Notes under the pieces: generated by a model
Told to the model about the DNA's origin: nothing
The model's input: the letters and a program-made list of their open reading frames with translations, nothing else
The model's database searches: none
Shown here: positions 1 to 11,000 of the stretch, piece by piece
Layout: each line of letters begins with the position of its first letter
Numbering within the stretch: position 1 is the first letter of the stretch
Position numbers and translations under genes: made by a program
From: Xestospongia bergquistia
Taxonomy: Eukaryota > Porifera > Demospongiae > Haplosclerida > Petrosiidae
Length of the DNA: 64,000 bases
Assembly (NCBI GenBank): GCA_963965975.1
Contig: OZ014415.1
Location: 3,353,001-3,417,000 of the forward strand
Reading direction: 5' to 3'

Positions 1-335
1 CTCTAGATCTGTCCAGGTAAGGATGGAAGTATCAAGCTCATTAAGAATGTTATGGTAGCAGTTATCATGGCGACACCATCCACCAAAGTAAAATATTTTC
101 TCTTTTACTGTTGCACAGAAATACCCGGACACTCCAAGAGGAGGACTACCTTTGGTACTTTTAATGTCCCAATTCCCAGAAGTAATGTCAAATATATATA
201 CTTGTGATGTTAGTCTCCTCTTCTTCTCATTATTATGTACTTGAGGTAAGTTAATTGGACCCCCACCCCACAAATACATTAAATCATCAATAACTATAGT
301 ACTATGGTCAATCCTTCCATAAATGTTTTGATGTC
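1..335 (-). CDS. Kelch-repeat protein, partial exon at window edge
   Basis: Read on the minus strand, 335 down to 1 is one open frame without a stop. It shows two kelch-type blades: a segment around 'DDLMYLWGG' followed by 'VYIFDITSGNW', then 'EKIFYFGGW' followed by a Leu-Asp...Thr-Trp ending. The double glycine after a hydrophobic strand and the spaced Tyr/Trp pair are the kelch signature, so the product is a beta-propeller adaptor or scaffold of unknown partner. A plausible splice acceptor (ggtcacag) lies just 5' of the exon at 336-343. The rest of the gene lies left of the window and the upstream exons were not found. Family call fairly sure; function unknown. Confidence 0.7.
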
Positions 336-1799
336 CTGTGACCAAAAGATATTATACTCTTAAAACCAAGCTAATGGTACCATCAATATAAAATAAAATC
401 TATTAAGATTTCATGATCTCTACACACTAGTATAACATCAATTATAGCTGAATTTCTTGTTTCTTGTTACCATGCACCTGAATCAATCTTACTTTCATAT
501 GAATTAATCCGCTGACCTATTGCCAGGTCATAAAATAATATTTACGTCTACAGTCGCATCCCCAGACCTAGATGCAAGTGTAAAGTAGGTCCAGTAGTTT
601 GAGTTGACTTCTGTGTTCATATCCTACAACTAGTGCAGCTGTTGGTATGCAACTAAATGTATGACATTATGAATTCATTGACAGGTGTACCAAATATATA
701 TGTGTGTGTGTGTGAAATACATACATAATAGAGATATTCAAATGTAACTAAAAACCACAATCTTCTAATACAAGATGAACAGATCTAGATATACCAGTAT
801 CAAACATTTTTCTTCTTTTAATGCAATCAATATCAAAACAAATAAGACAATATATAATCTTGTAATGTTTTAAATAAAATTATAATAAACCTATAGAAAA
901 CATAATGACCTCACACCTCATTAGGATAACAAACATCACATACTTAAAGAAAAGCCTAACTTGATTCCCTTTGCTTTTCTTTGCATGTAAATCCCAACAT
1001 TTCAAACTTCATCTACTTCCTTATCAAACATTTTCAAACATTTATACACTTCTATTTCAATGATAATGACACAAAATTTAATTGCATACAAACATCTTTG
1101 CCATATTCCTTAGCTGGAAGTCAACTCGAATTCACAACACCAAATTTTTGCTTGCATTTAGGTCTGATCCAATAGATGTAGTTACAATGGTCTATAGTAG
1201 TTCCACCATAGACACTGTAAACTGTCCATGGTATTGCCTAAGATAGAATCTAGATAGATTTACATCAGTACTTCAGTAGTCACAGTCACTAGTCTGACTT
1301 TCTTAGTAAGGAAGGGGATGGTCTCGCCAGAATAGTGAAACAATGTGACCTCACTAATTGAGAGGGCACATGATTACTATTCAGTAAGAATTATTAAGGC
1401 ATCTATATTACCTGAAGTGTCTTTAGCCATCACTCTGATCACAACTTTACTCAGTCCTAAACATTTTTGCTGCGTTGTTCGAATTCGAACATTGTTCGAA
1501 TTCTGTTGTGACACTTTACTTAAAAACTGTTAAACCAAATAGACCTCTTAGCATGAGTTGTGGTTTCCTACTAGAGAGCAAACAACTTGTATTCACAAGT
1601 TAAGTAAGCCATATTAGTTCTGTCAAATCTAAGTCAATAATAACATTATACCTAATGTTACAAAAAATGAAGCAGGGACTGATGATATGATGCAACAGTG
1701 ATAGTTGATATATATAATATAAACAAACAAACTAACCCAGTGCATCTGAAGGCTGGTATTTATAACTTATAAATATTCGAATTCTAGCAGTATTTGCCC
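336..1799. other. AT-rich non-coding stretch
   Basis: Presumed intron or intergenic DNA of the kelch gene. It contains a short (TG)n run near 700. The 60-odd codon open frames here have no recognisable composition, splice context or family resemblance. I see no gene. Confidence 0.5.
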
Positions 1800-2286
1800 A
1801 GACACTTTGGCTCAGTTGTATTATAACTATGCCCCCAATGGTGCTGGAGCAGTGGCTACCATTACAGTACAGGAAAAATATTTTTAGATGTGAGGGTGTT
1901 CAACCCTAGCGCTAGCGCCCAATCAAATCGACGTGGTCCTTTAGCATCTGTGTATAGAAGACATGAACAAGAAAAGAAAAGACAATATGAGCAACGTATA
2001 CTGGAAGTTGAACATGCTACATTCACACCACTTGTGATGTCAACAACAGGTGCAATGGGCAAGGCTGCAACAACGTTCTACAAGAGGCTTGCATCTATGA
2101 TCAGTGACAAAGAGAGATGTTCCATATAGTAAAACAGTGAACTGGATTCGCTGCCGCTTAAGTTTTGCTCTCCTAAGAGCATCCATCATATCCATCAGGG
2201 GGTTCAGATCATCACGAAAGCATCCAGCTTCTGAGGATGTGGAGGTACCTATTGACCTCCAAATGGCTGAAGGTCACATTGAATAA
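1800..2286 (+). mobile_element. Degenerate C-terminal end of a mobile-element ORF
   Basis: A low-AT island in AT-rich DNA. The plus-strand reading runs from about 1800 (a segment like 'DTLAQLYYNYAPNGAGAVA'), is interrupted by a stop near 1887, continues as an acidic/basic frame to about 2129, then needs a frameshift near 2105-2120 to continue as 'NWIRCRLSFALLRAS' and end at 2286. This tail, with an Arg-Cys-Arg-Leu-Ser-Phe core, is the kind of C-terminus found repeatedly behind reverse-transcriptase-type mobile ORFs in invertebrate genomes; I assign it by pattern memory only. One stop and one frameshift make it a dead fragment. The element class is not certain. Confidence 0.45.
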
Positions 2287-2425
2287 TTTAAGTTTTGTCT
2301 TACAATGACAACTAGTTTTTGTTGTACATGTATTTCTTTTTTTTATTTTTTTCTCTTATATTATCTATACATTTGCAATATTGTCTTATATCTTATCTAT
2401 TATAATATATTGCCTCTTTCCATAA

Positions 2426-2460
2426 TAAAAAAAAAAAAATATATATATATATATATATTG
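2426..2460. repeat. A-run followed by (TA)n
   Basis: Poly-A of about 14 followed by about nine TA dinucleotides, close to the 3' side of the mobile ORF fragment. It could be the simple-repeat tail of that element, which would favour a retroelement. Confidence 0.5.
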
Positions 2461-2590
2461 AATACGTTCATTGTTTTTATGTTGTAAATGTATTGGTTTT
2501 TTGTGTAATTACAATTGTAAATACACCAACAAAAATGTGCTATGTATTTTTTAAGGTGTCGTATATATACATGATATATTACATATTTTG

Positions 2591-3375
2591 TACAACAATT
2601 GTAACATTGTTGTAATATATACATTAGTAATACCACTGTCATTTATACAATGTATATATTACAACAATTGTAACATTGTTGTAATATATACATTATTAAT
2701 ACCACTGTCATTTATACAATGTATATATTACAATTTTTTTACAACATTAGTAACATTGCTGTAATATATACATTGTTAATACCACTGTTGTTTATACAAG
2801 GTATATATTACAATTCTTTTTACAACAATTGTAACATTGTTGTAATATATACATTGTCAATACCATTGTCGTTTATACAATGTATATATTACAACAATTG
2901 TAACATTGTTGTAATATATACATTAGTAATACCACTGTCATTTATACAATGTATATATTACATTTTTTTTACAACAATAGTAACATTGCTGTAATATATA
3001 CATTGTTAATACCACTGTCGTTTATACAAGGTATATATTACAATTCTTTTTACAACAATTGTAACATTGTTGTAATATATACATTGTCAATACCATTGTC
3101 GTTTATACAATGTATATATTACAATTTTTTTACAACAATAGTAACATTGCTGTAATATATACATTGTTAATACCACTGTCGTTTATACAAGGTATATATT
3201 ACAATTCTTTTTACAACAATTGTAACATTGTTGTAATATATACATTGTCAATACCACTGTCATTTATACAATGTATATATTACAACAATTGTAACATTGT
3301 TGTAATATATACATTATTAATACAATTATTGTTTATGCAATGTATATATATATTACAATCCTTTTGTCATGATTG
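2591..3375. repeat. AT-rich minisatellite, 69/80-bp monomers with ~230-bp higher-order period
   Basis: About ten monomers start at 2591, 2660, 2740, 2821, 2890, 2970, 3051, 3131, 3211 and 3281. Steps are 69, 80, 81, 69, 80, 81, 80, 80 and 70 bp. The 11-bp difference is a T-rich insert (caattctttt type) before the core. Each monomer carries the inverted repeat acaacaat / attgttgt around a 6-base loop; in 69-bp monomers the arms extend to 16 bp with the flanking TA-rich ends. Three steps repeatedly add to 230 bp, a higher-order unit. Overlapping open frames of 68-103 codons across the array are a by-product of the period and not genes. Confidence 0.9.
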
Positions 3376-3429
3376 TAAAATTATCTTAAATATTTCATCC
3401 ATAATTATACCATTGTATTAACGTTGTAA

Positions 3430-6360
3430 ATTTTCACATTGTGTAATTGTAATTAATTATATAAAACAAAAATCCAACAGTTTATATACATGAATAATAT
3501 GACTATAATATAATATTGTAAAAAAAAACCTTGGAAATGACAACAATTTATGTAATATAATCATATTACAACATATAATAATTGTACTTAAAAATTTTGA
3601 CAACATCCACTAGGGTTAATTTTAAGGTGTGGTCAAACAGTGAAAAAATAGCATTTGAGTGATTTCTATGGGAAAAAAAAATTGGTGAAACAGTTGAATA
3701 TATACAACAATGATTACTTAGTATTCCTCTTTACCAGTAGTCTACTCACTCGTGTAATGGTTATTAATTATATTAGATCTCAACTCTTTTCAGCTAACTA
3801 ATTCAACTCTATGACCCAGTCTGTTCATTAAACCTACCATGAGAGAAAAGGAGAGAGAGAGTTTATAATCAAGTTAAAGGAGCTTTGTAACAAGTGTGTT
3901 ATAACAACTAGAGGGGAGGAAAAAGGCAATCAATAGTTTACATGCAAGCAATTCATTTATGCAAGTTGCTATTGATAGTGTGGGAGTTGTTGCACATAAG
4001 TCAATGGAATATTCTAAAAGATCTATAGGTTATAGGACAATGCAACAGTCAGGGGAAGTGAGAACCAACTCTTATCTCCTCCAGAGTCTCTATGTGCACA
4101 TGGCTGTACAGAGAAGAAGCTCTGTTGGTGCCTTGTTTAATGAGTCAAAATGATTCAAATTCGAGCATAGAGAAATGTGTAAACTCCATAATAACATTAA
4201 CTGAAGTGACTATTACTAATAGCTATGTAGAAAGAGACTAATAACAATTTAATTATTAATTATTTACTGATTATATATAATAGAATTAAGGAAGTTACTA
4301 ATTATATAAAAATTTCTAATTAAAATTATCACCTTTTTAAAAAATAATTTTATAAATTATTTTAAGAGTATTTAAGATACTTTTTGTTGACATAATACTA
4401 ACTATGTACAACAGTCTTATAGTAAAATATAATAAGTGTAGTAATTATAATCCACAATGTGCACATTACACAGCTTTATATAAAATTAGTAGTAGTATTG
4501 GTATTTGAATGGATAAATGGACAGATAGACATCCATATAAATGGACAAAGACTAGTTGATTAATGAAGAAAATGAATGAATTACAATATGTAAGTATTTC
4601 TCATTAAAACACTGAGTAAGAGAATTTTTTAAATGTTTATGCTCAAAGTACTCAAAGTATAACCAATTGTTAAGTTACACAGTGATCATGTTAATGTATC
4701 CAATATGGTCTAAATATAAAATTTATTAATACATTATTTCTTAAAAGTAACATACCAACAGAAACATTACAATATTTGAAAAGGAGTTACAGACTAACAT
4801 TCTTTGTGTTGTGGTTGTATATATTTAAAATATATAATTATAAAATGTTTCTTAAACAAAAGATTAAAATAGCACAAATGTCCTCTCCCATAAAGTAAAA
4901 TTGGTAGATATTTTGTGGTAGAAAAAATTAATTTATAGATATTAAATGTTAAGATAATCATTATAGCATTAATAAAATGCAATCATAAACAACTTTAATA
5001 TAGCTAGCAATATCTTTTAGTCTTTTATCATCTTTTTTTAACAGAACATCACAAATCTTAGTAAGGTATATTTCTAGATCTCTATGAGATTGTAATTATA
5101 GTGTTGGCTTAGCATATATTAAATTTAACTATATTAATAGCTTTGTAATTGAAAATTGTAATTTTAGCCAATTTCCTATTATTACAATGTCATAAGCAAC
5201 ATATTGATTATATTAAGAAAGGTGGTACCCAAAGTGGATGGACGTTTCAATTCCCAGTCATTTAATCTATACTATCTATATATATGATATAACAGATGTA
5301 ACAGGTGACCACACCTCCATTACAACACATTACTGTACTGCTCACACATGTATGTAAAACCTTGCACCACTTGCTTCACATTTTAAGAAACAGAAACTTG
5401 ATCATTAACTATATTAATTAAAAGCATTATACAGTACATGTATATGATCTATCAAAGATTAATTGTGTCATGTCTCAGGAGCACAGCAAATAATGGCATC
5501 AACAAATATAGCTATAGTTACTAGGTGATATTATATACCATTTGCTTTTGTTTGAATTTTTTACAAGTCTCTCACCAAAAAACTTTGAGCACAGTTGATG
5601 AAGACTACTACACAACAATTATGTTATGATATGAGGTCAGACACTTATATTGCAATTGGTATGGTACTTGTATAGTTAGCATATTATTAGCTAAAATTAA
5701 CTCTAATGTTAATCAGCTTAGCTATGTCATTTAGTAATATCAATTGATGTGACATTTCAGTGTTTTCTGTTATACATTTATATGAAAAATTTAGGCAATC
5801 CATACATAGGCACTGCTACCAGTTACCTGATATATATTACTGAGTAAAAAAGTCTCAATTGCCTCATGAACAATTCTGATACCAGCATTTTACACTGCAG
5901 TGAGTAGTCTCTTGCACATATCTTGTCCTCAAGAGTTGAGTGTGCACATAGTTAGTAGCCTCTAAAATCAGTTTGCAATAGTTGATATAAACATATTAAT
6001 ATTGTGACATTTTATCATTTTGCATAAAGTGATTGCAAAAGTGGTATTGACTTTAAATAACTGATCTTGTCCTTATCTTGTCCTTGTCATCAATTAATTA
6101 AGAGAGAGCGTCAAAGGTATATCTCAGTACTTGTATTGCTACTCACTAAATACTTGCAGTAGTGAACATAAATTAATTGTGTGTGTGTGTAAATGCACAT
6201 AAGGTACTTTTCATTTGATTTATTTGGTAAAATCTCCACTGGTACTATTAGAAAAACAGTATTATACGCAACAGATGAATTGGACTTAATTTGTGTGCAC
6301 TAGTTTAATTTAAGTGGATTGGCTAATTAACTTTTAATTATTCTTAAATGTAGTTTCTAA
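3430..6360. other. Gene-free AT-rich stretch
   Basis: About 2.9 kb with only short open frames, including 64 codons at 3959-4153 and 62 at 4794-4982 on the other strand, neither resembling a known family. A GA-rich run lies near 3845-3865 and a short (GT)n near 6180. I see nothing else. Confidence 0.5.
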
Positions 6361-6371
6361 TATTACATTAG

Positions 6372-6562
6372 TGGCGCACATGCTAAAAATGGAATTAGGA
6401 ATGAGAAATTGGACTCATCAACTGGGTTGTTAATTGGAACTTTTAAATACGCCAAGGTTCGCGGAAGAAATAAGAAAAAGGAATTGGAATGTCCGTCTGC
6501 GGCTTCCGTAAGTTGATGAGTCCAATTTCTCATATCTAATTTCATTTTTGGCATGTGCGTCA
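6372..6562. repeat. Foldback element, ~50-bp arms
   Basis: Left arm about 6372-6420 and right arm about 6512-6562 are imperfect reverse complements, both containing gagaaattggactcatcaac or its complement. The loop carries the motif 'atgtccgtctgcggcttccg', shared with the foldback elements at 6790-7111 and 19624-19896. A non-coding MITE-like unit. Confidence 0.7.
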
Positions 6563-6769
6563 TTTCTAGGCTTTTCTTGTTACTTAATAAAACGCGGAGC
6601 GCGAGTACCACGAGCCGTCTCTTAGAATGGAGCGTCAGCGAGATGTTTCCTGTTAGGGTGGGTCCCTGACTTTGGTTGTATATTGTAGTTCTATTATCTA
6701 GAAAAGCCGAGGACGGACATTAAAACTCCGTATAATCCCGTTATATTGAAATTGGAAATAGGAATTGGA

Positions 6770-7111
6770 ATGTCCGTCTGAGGCTTCCGTAGCAGTTTTC
6801 CCAATTCTATTTTCCATCCTTCGATGGAATATTTAACAACTAAAATCCTATATCCCCACCCTAACCAGAAGCATGTCGCTTCGCTCCAGTGAAGCGCGAG
6901 CTCCGCGAGCTGTCTCTTAGAACGGAACTAAGCGACATGTTTCCAGTTATGGTGGGGTAGGATTTTAGTTGTTAAATATTCCATGAAAGAACAGAAAATA
7001 GAATTGGAATTAGGAAAACTGCAAAGTAGAATTGGAATATTTTTGGAAAACGTCAAAGTACAATATCAAATTACGAAGTAGAATTGGATGTCCGCCTTCG
7101 GCTTTCGTGCA
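6770..7111. repeat. Foldback element, ~90-bp arms
   Basis: Left arm about 6792-6880 and right arm about 6929-7021 are imperfect reverse complements; both contain the stretch taacaactaaaatcctat or its complement. The loop is GC-richer and includes 'gagctccgcgag'. Copies of the family motif (g)tccgc/tccgtct...ggctt flank it at 6769-6790 and 7089-7109. It is the same family as 19624-19896, and this locus looks like two nested or neighbouring copies. Confidence 0.7.
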
Positions 7112-7900
7112 AATTTGACTATTATTATACACTATTAATATTAGCAGTGGTTTCATCATCTAAAGTTAATATGTTCTAGTATAATGGTTCTTCATTAACA
7201 TAGTTAAAGGGTATTTTATAACAGGGAGTAACTCTTGCTTTCTGTATGTGATGATATATATATATACAGTTATTTTTTGATACATTTGATTATTATAGTT
7301 TTGCTAGCAGCTGCATACATCAGTACTATATATATTCTTACTACTACTACAGAAATATATCATACTATCACTGGTACAGTAGAGAGCATAATCTCTAACA
7401 AAAGACACATTTCATAATTATTTACTGACATATACTGGTGACCTTTCTTAATAATAAACAGATTAATTTTAGTCATACTAGATTTATAATTATTGTAAAT
7501 GTGACAGGTTCTCTTATATATAGTATACAGAGATAATTGTAGCAAAAAAGTCACAAAGCAATATACAAGTATTATTAACAATACAATTGTTTTATTTTCA
7601 TCACTTATAGTCTTGAAACAATTATTAATGAGAGTTTGGATGACACTTATCATTTGATTCTTATTAACATGTTTTTGTTATGGAATCATTGACAAAATCA
7701 AGCATACAATTAACAAATCAAAGTACTTTGTTCTTAATTTTCTGGTATTATATATAACCATCTCATTTACTTGCAATAGGAAATGTGCTTGAAAAATTTT
7801 AACTAGTGATTTCGTTTTCTTGATATTTTACTTACAAAATCTAAATTCCTAAAAACATTATACCATTCTATAAAATTATCAGACAATATTACTTTAGTAT
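7112..7900. other. 3' flank of the large minus-strand gene
   Basis: AT-rich. A 97-codon minus-strand open frame at 7360-7653 contains one hydrophobic run but lacks splice context that ties it to the neighbouring gene. I do not call a gene here. Confidence 0.4.
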
Positions 7901-7904
7901 TTTG

Positions 7905-8095
7905 TTAATTTATTGTCTCATAAATTTGAGAAGTAATTAGTTGTTGTTTTTCCACTGCACTATATGCTACATTGTCTGACGCTAAAATTGATAATTGATG
8001 ATCTTGTTCCTTAATTATATCATAGTGTTCATTTTGTTCTGAGATCTTTTTTATCTCCAGACTGTTTTCATCTCTACTCTGTTTAGTAATGGATG
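7905..8095 (-). CDS. Cytoplasmic tail exon with three YxxI/V motifs
   Basis: The acceptor cctactag at 8096-8103 opens a 63-residue tail that starts after the Lys of the membrane span. It is charged (Lys/Glu/Gln-rich) and contains YDII, YSAV and YETI. YSAV and YETI are ten residues apart, near the spacing of an immunoreceptor tyrosine activation motif (canonical 6-8), and YETI is next to the C-terminus. Likely roles are phosphotyrosine docking or endocytic sorting; the sequence cannot distinguish them. The stop codon is at 7905-7907. Confidence 0.6.
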
Positions 8096-11000
8096 CTAGT
8101 AGGATACACACACAATGGTAATAGTAAAACTCATTACTATATAGTACTCACCTTTATATATCAAGATTACTACAATAGTTAATATAACAATTGTTATTAG
8201 TATTAGTAAGATAACAATAATAATAATAATACCAACAATGGCTCCATAATGTACTAGATACAAGTGAGATATTGAACAATAATAGTAATATAACTAACCA
8301 CTAATTTGTTTATTTGTATGACTTGATGTAGTAGATATAGCAAGGACTGATGGTACTACAGTGCTAGTAGGTGTGAGTCCTATATGATCAATATATTAGA
8401 CAGACAAAAACACTCTATACAGGTACATAGAGATGGTCATTGACATGTGTGTAGTATAAATCATAAAATAACTCATAAAAAGTGATCGCTATTTGTTTAT
8501 GCACTGTGTCTATATTACTATATAACTTAAGGTTACAGCTTATGTGTAAAGTAGCAACATATGTAGTTACCGATGTGATTTTTGTGATTGGTTATCTGTA
8601 CATAATAATTATAATAATTATCATTTTTTACAATTTTTATTTTAACAAGAATCTAAGACTCCACACCCTATAACAATTAGTACATATATTCCAGTGAGAT
8701 TTTCATTCTCTTCAAGTGGCTCTGTAGCTACATCACCATTTGTTACTGGAAGTAAATGAATGCTATGAATAAAAATAAGTTGTCCATCTTATGCTTAGGC
8801 TCATGTTTGGCACTTAATCTCAGCTATTTTGGATGTTGTGTAATGTAAGGTCCTTGTCACGACTTTGTGACAATGATAGATGATTTTGCGATGAAAACTG
8901 TTACATTTTTAACAATTGTTGTTCTGACGTAACTGATATTGGTTGTCATCCTACTTATTCTTCATCTTCTACATTTTCACATACTTCAACTAATACACTT
9001 AGTAAGACAAAACCAGAAGCTCTACATTTTATATTTATATACATGGCTGGCAAACAATGATATATCCAACAATGTACATTCCAACTAACTTCAATTACAA
9101 AATTATAACAAACTTATAAAATTACTAATGTAGTTAATTGTAATGAAAAAAAATTCTAATTTTATATCTGCATACAATCTATTTAATATCAAAGTCTTTT
9201 AATCTAATGTTCATTATTAAGATCACATCCTAGTTGTGATCAAAATTCAGCTTTATTATGACGCACATAAAAGGCTGTTCCTAACAGGGTTTTTTGTAAA
9301 GTAGTAGTAAATGTAGTTGTGATGTAATGCTTGTGATCAGTTTAATAATTATCATTTTTATCACCATGTTTATGTAGATACAGAATCTAAAACTCCATAC
9401 AAGTAGTACTCATCTTACAGCAAAAATTTTTCAATTGCTTTAAGCAGTTCTTTAGTTGAACCAACACCAACTGTTACTGGAGGTAAATGAGCATAATGGA
9501 TAGAAGTTATAACTTGTTCATCTAATCCTATTCTTAGGCTCATGTTTGCTACAAAATTGTAGCAATAATGGTTGCTATTGTGATCAAAGCTCTTATATTT
9601 TTAATGATTGTTGTAGTGATATTGCTGATATTAGTTGTCATCTTTATTCCTCTCCTACAGTTTCATCAACTACAACTAATGTACTTGGTAAGACAATGTC
9701 AGAAGATATGTGGTAAAATAATGCTATATTCAACAATGTACATTCCCACCAACATTATTCTTCCATAGATATAGACTGTTGTTACTTTATATAATCCAAT
9801 TTTCAAATTTAGTCAGTATTTCTCTATGAAGCCAGTATCTTCTAAGCAATAGTAGGGTGATATCATAATTATAATCATGTTTTATTTGCTTTTGCATTGC
9901 ATGAAAATTAAAAAATATTTCTTTTATTTTTATCTTGTGGTAATTAAATTTTAATATAGTTATAACTTGTTATCAGTTTATCTCTTACATAATATCAATA
10001 TTACTATTTATTAAGACAGAGAATTTAAAACTCATTAAGTTGTTCTATAGTGACCACCAACATGAAATACAATTTTCCTCCTGTTACAACTGTAATTATT
10101 AATCAAGTTGTTAATATGATACTAGACAAAGATGTGAGCTTACAAATAAATGTTAGAGAAGGTTTTGAGATGACATGTAATCCTAAAGCTAATTATTTAT
10201 CATTTTATTTAATGCCAATTATTTTTATTCATACTATCCATTACATCCAATGACAATTGGTATAGATGTAACTCTAGAGCCATTTACAATAATGAAAAAC
10301 TAACATAAAGATCTATGTGTTTAAGGATATGGAGTTTTAGATTCTGTGTTTACATGAAAATGCTAATAAAATTGATAATTATTCTACTGATCACAAACAC
10401 AATCAAAATCACAACTACATATGCCATTCCTTTACCCAAAAACTATTAAGATGAATCTTTCATGTATGTCATAATAATATTGAATTATGATCTTTTAAAA
10501 CAAACATTAGATTTAAGATTTGATATGTCATAATAAAGGGATAGAATTTTATATTTACATTAAAATTTTAAAAAATCACAGACATCACATCAGTAATGAA
10601 ATGCACTAAAGTGCTTAACCTCGCTGCAGTCTTATCCAGAGACTTTCTTCTTTTAGCTCCTCAAGTGACGTAATCTTACGTGGATACACAAGATGATTAT
10701 TGATGACTCAGTATTTCTCTTCAATCAAAGGGAAAAAAGCTTTGCCTTTAGTGCGTCTACTGGGTACTTTGCATTCTAATTGACAAAAGGTCCAATACTT
10801 TCCAACTTATTAGTAAAGGTTAGTGATTCTCTAATGACAGCTATGGTGATAGGATTTTAAGTTTATGCTCAATGTATCGACAAAGGTAACTGCCAAAAGT
10901 TAGTAAAACTGTTATAACTATCCAAAGTAGTATTTTTGCAAAAAGTCTCACTTTTAAAAGTTAGAAAATGTCATAAGCTGTATGCAGGAGATTTTTATTG

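Noticed and set aside
2719..3421. Overlapping plus-strand frames of 91, 68 and 103 codons with repeated hydrophobic protein text
   Set aside because: They follow the minisatellite period exactly and would encode the repeat itself; no splice or start context.
7360..7653. 97-codon minus-strand frame with a hydrophobic segment
   Set aside because: No Kozak or splice support, and it lies downstream of the stop of the large gene's tail exon.
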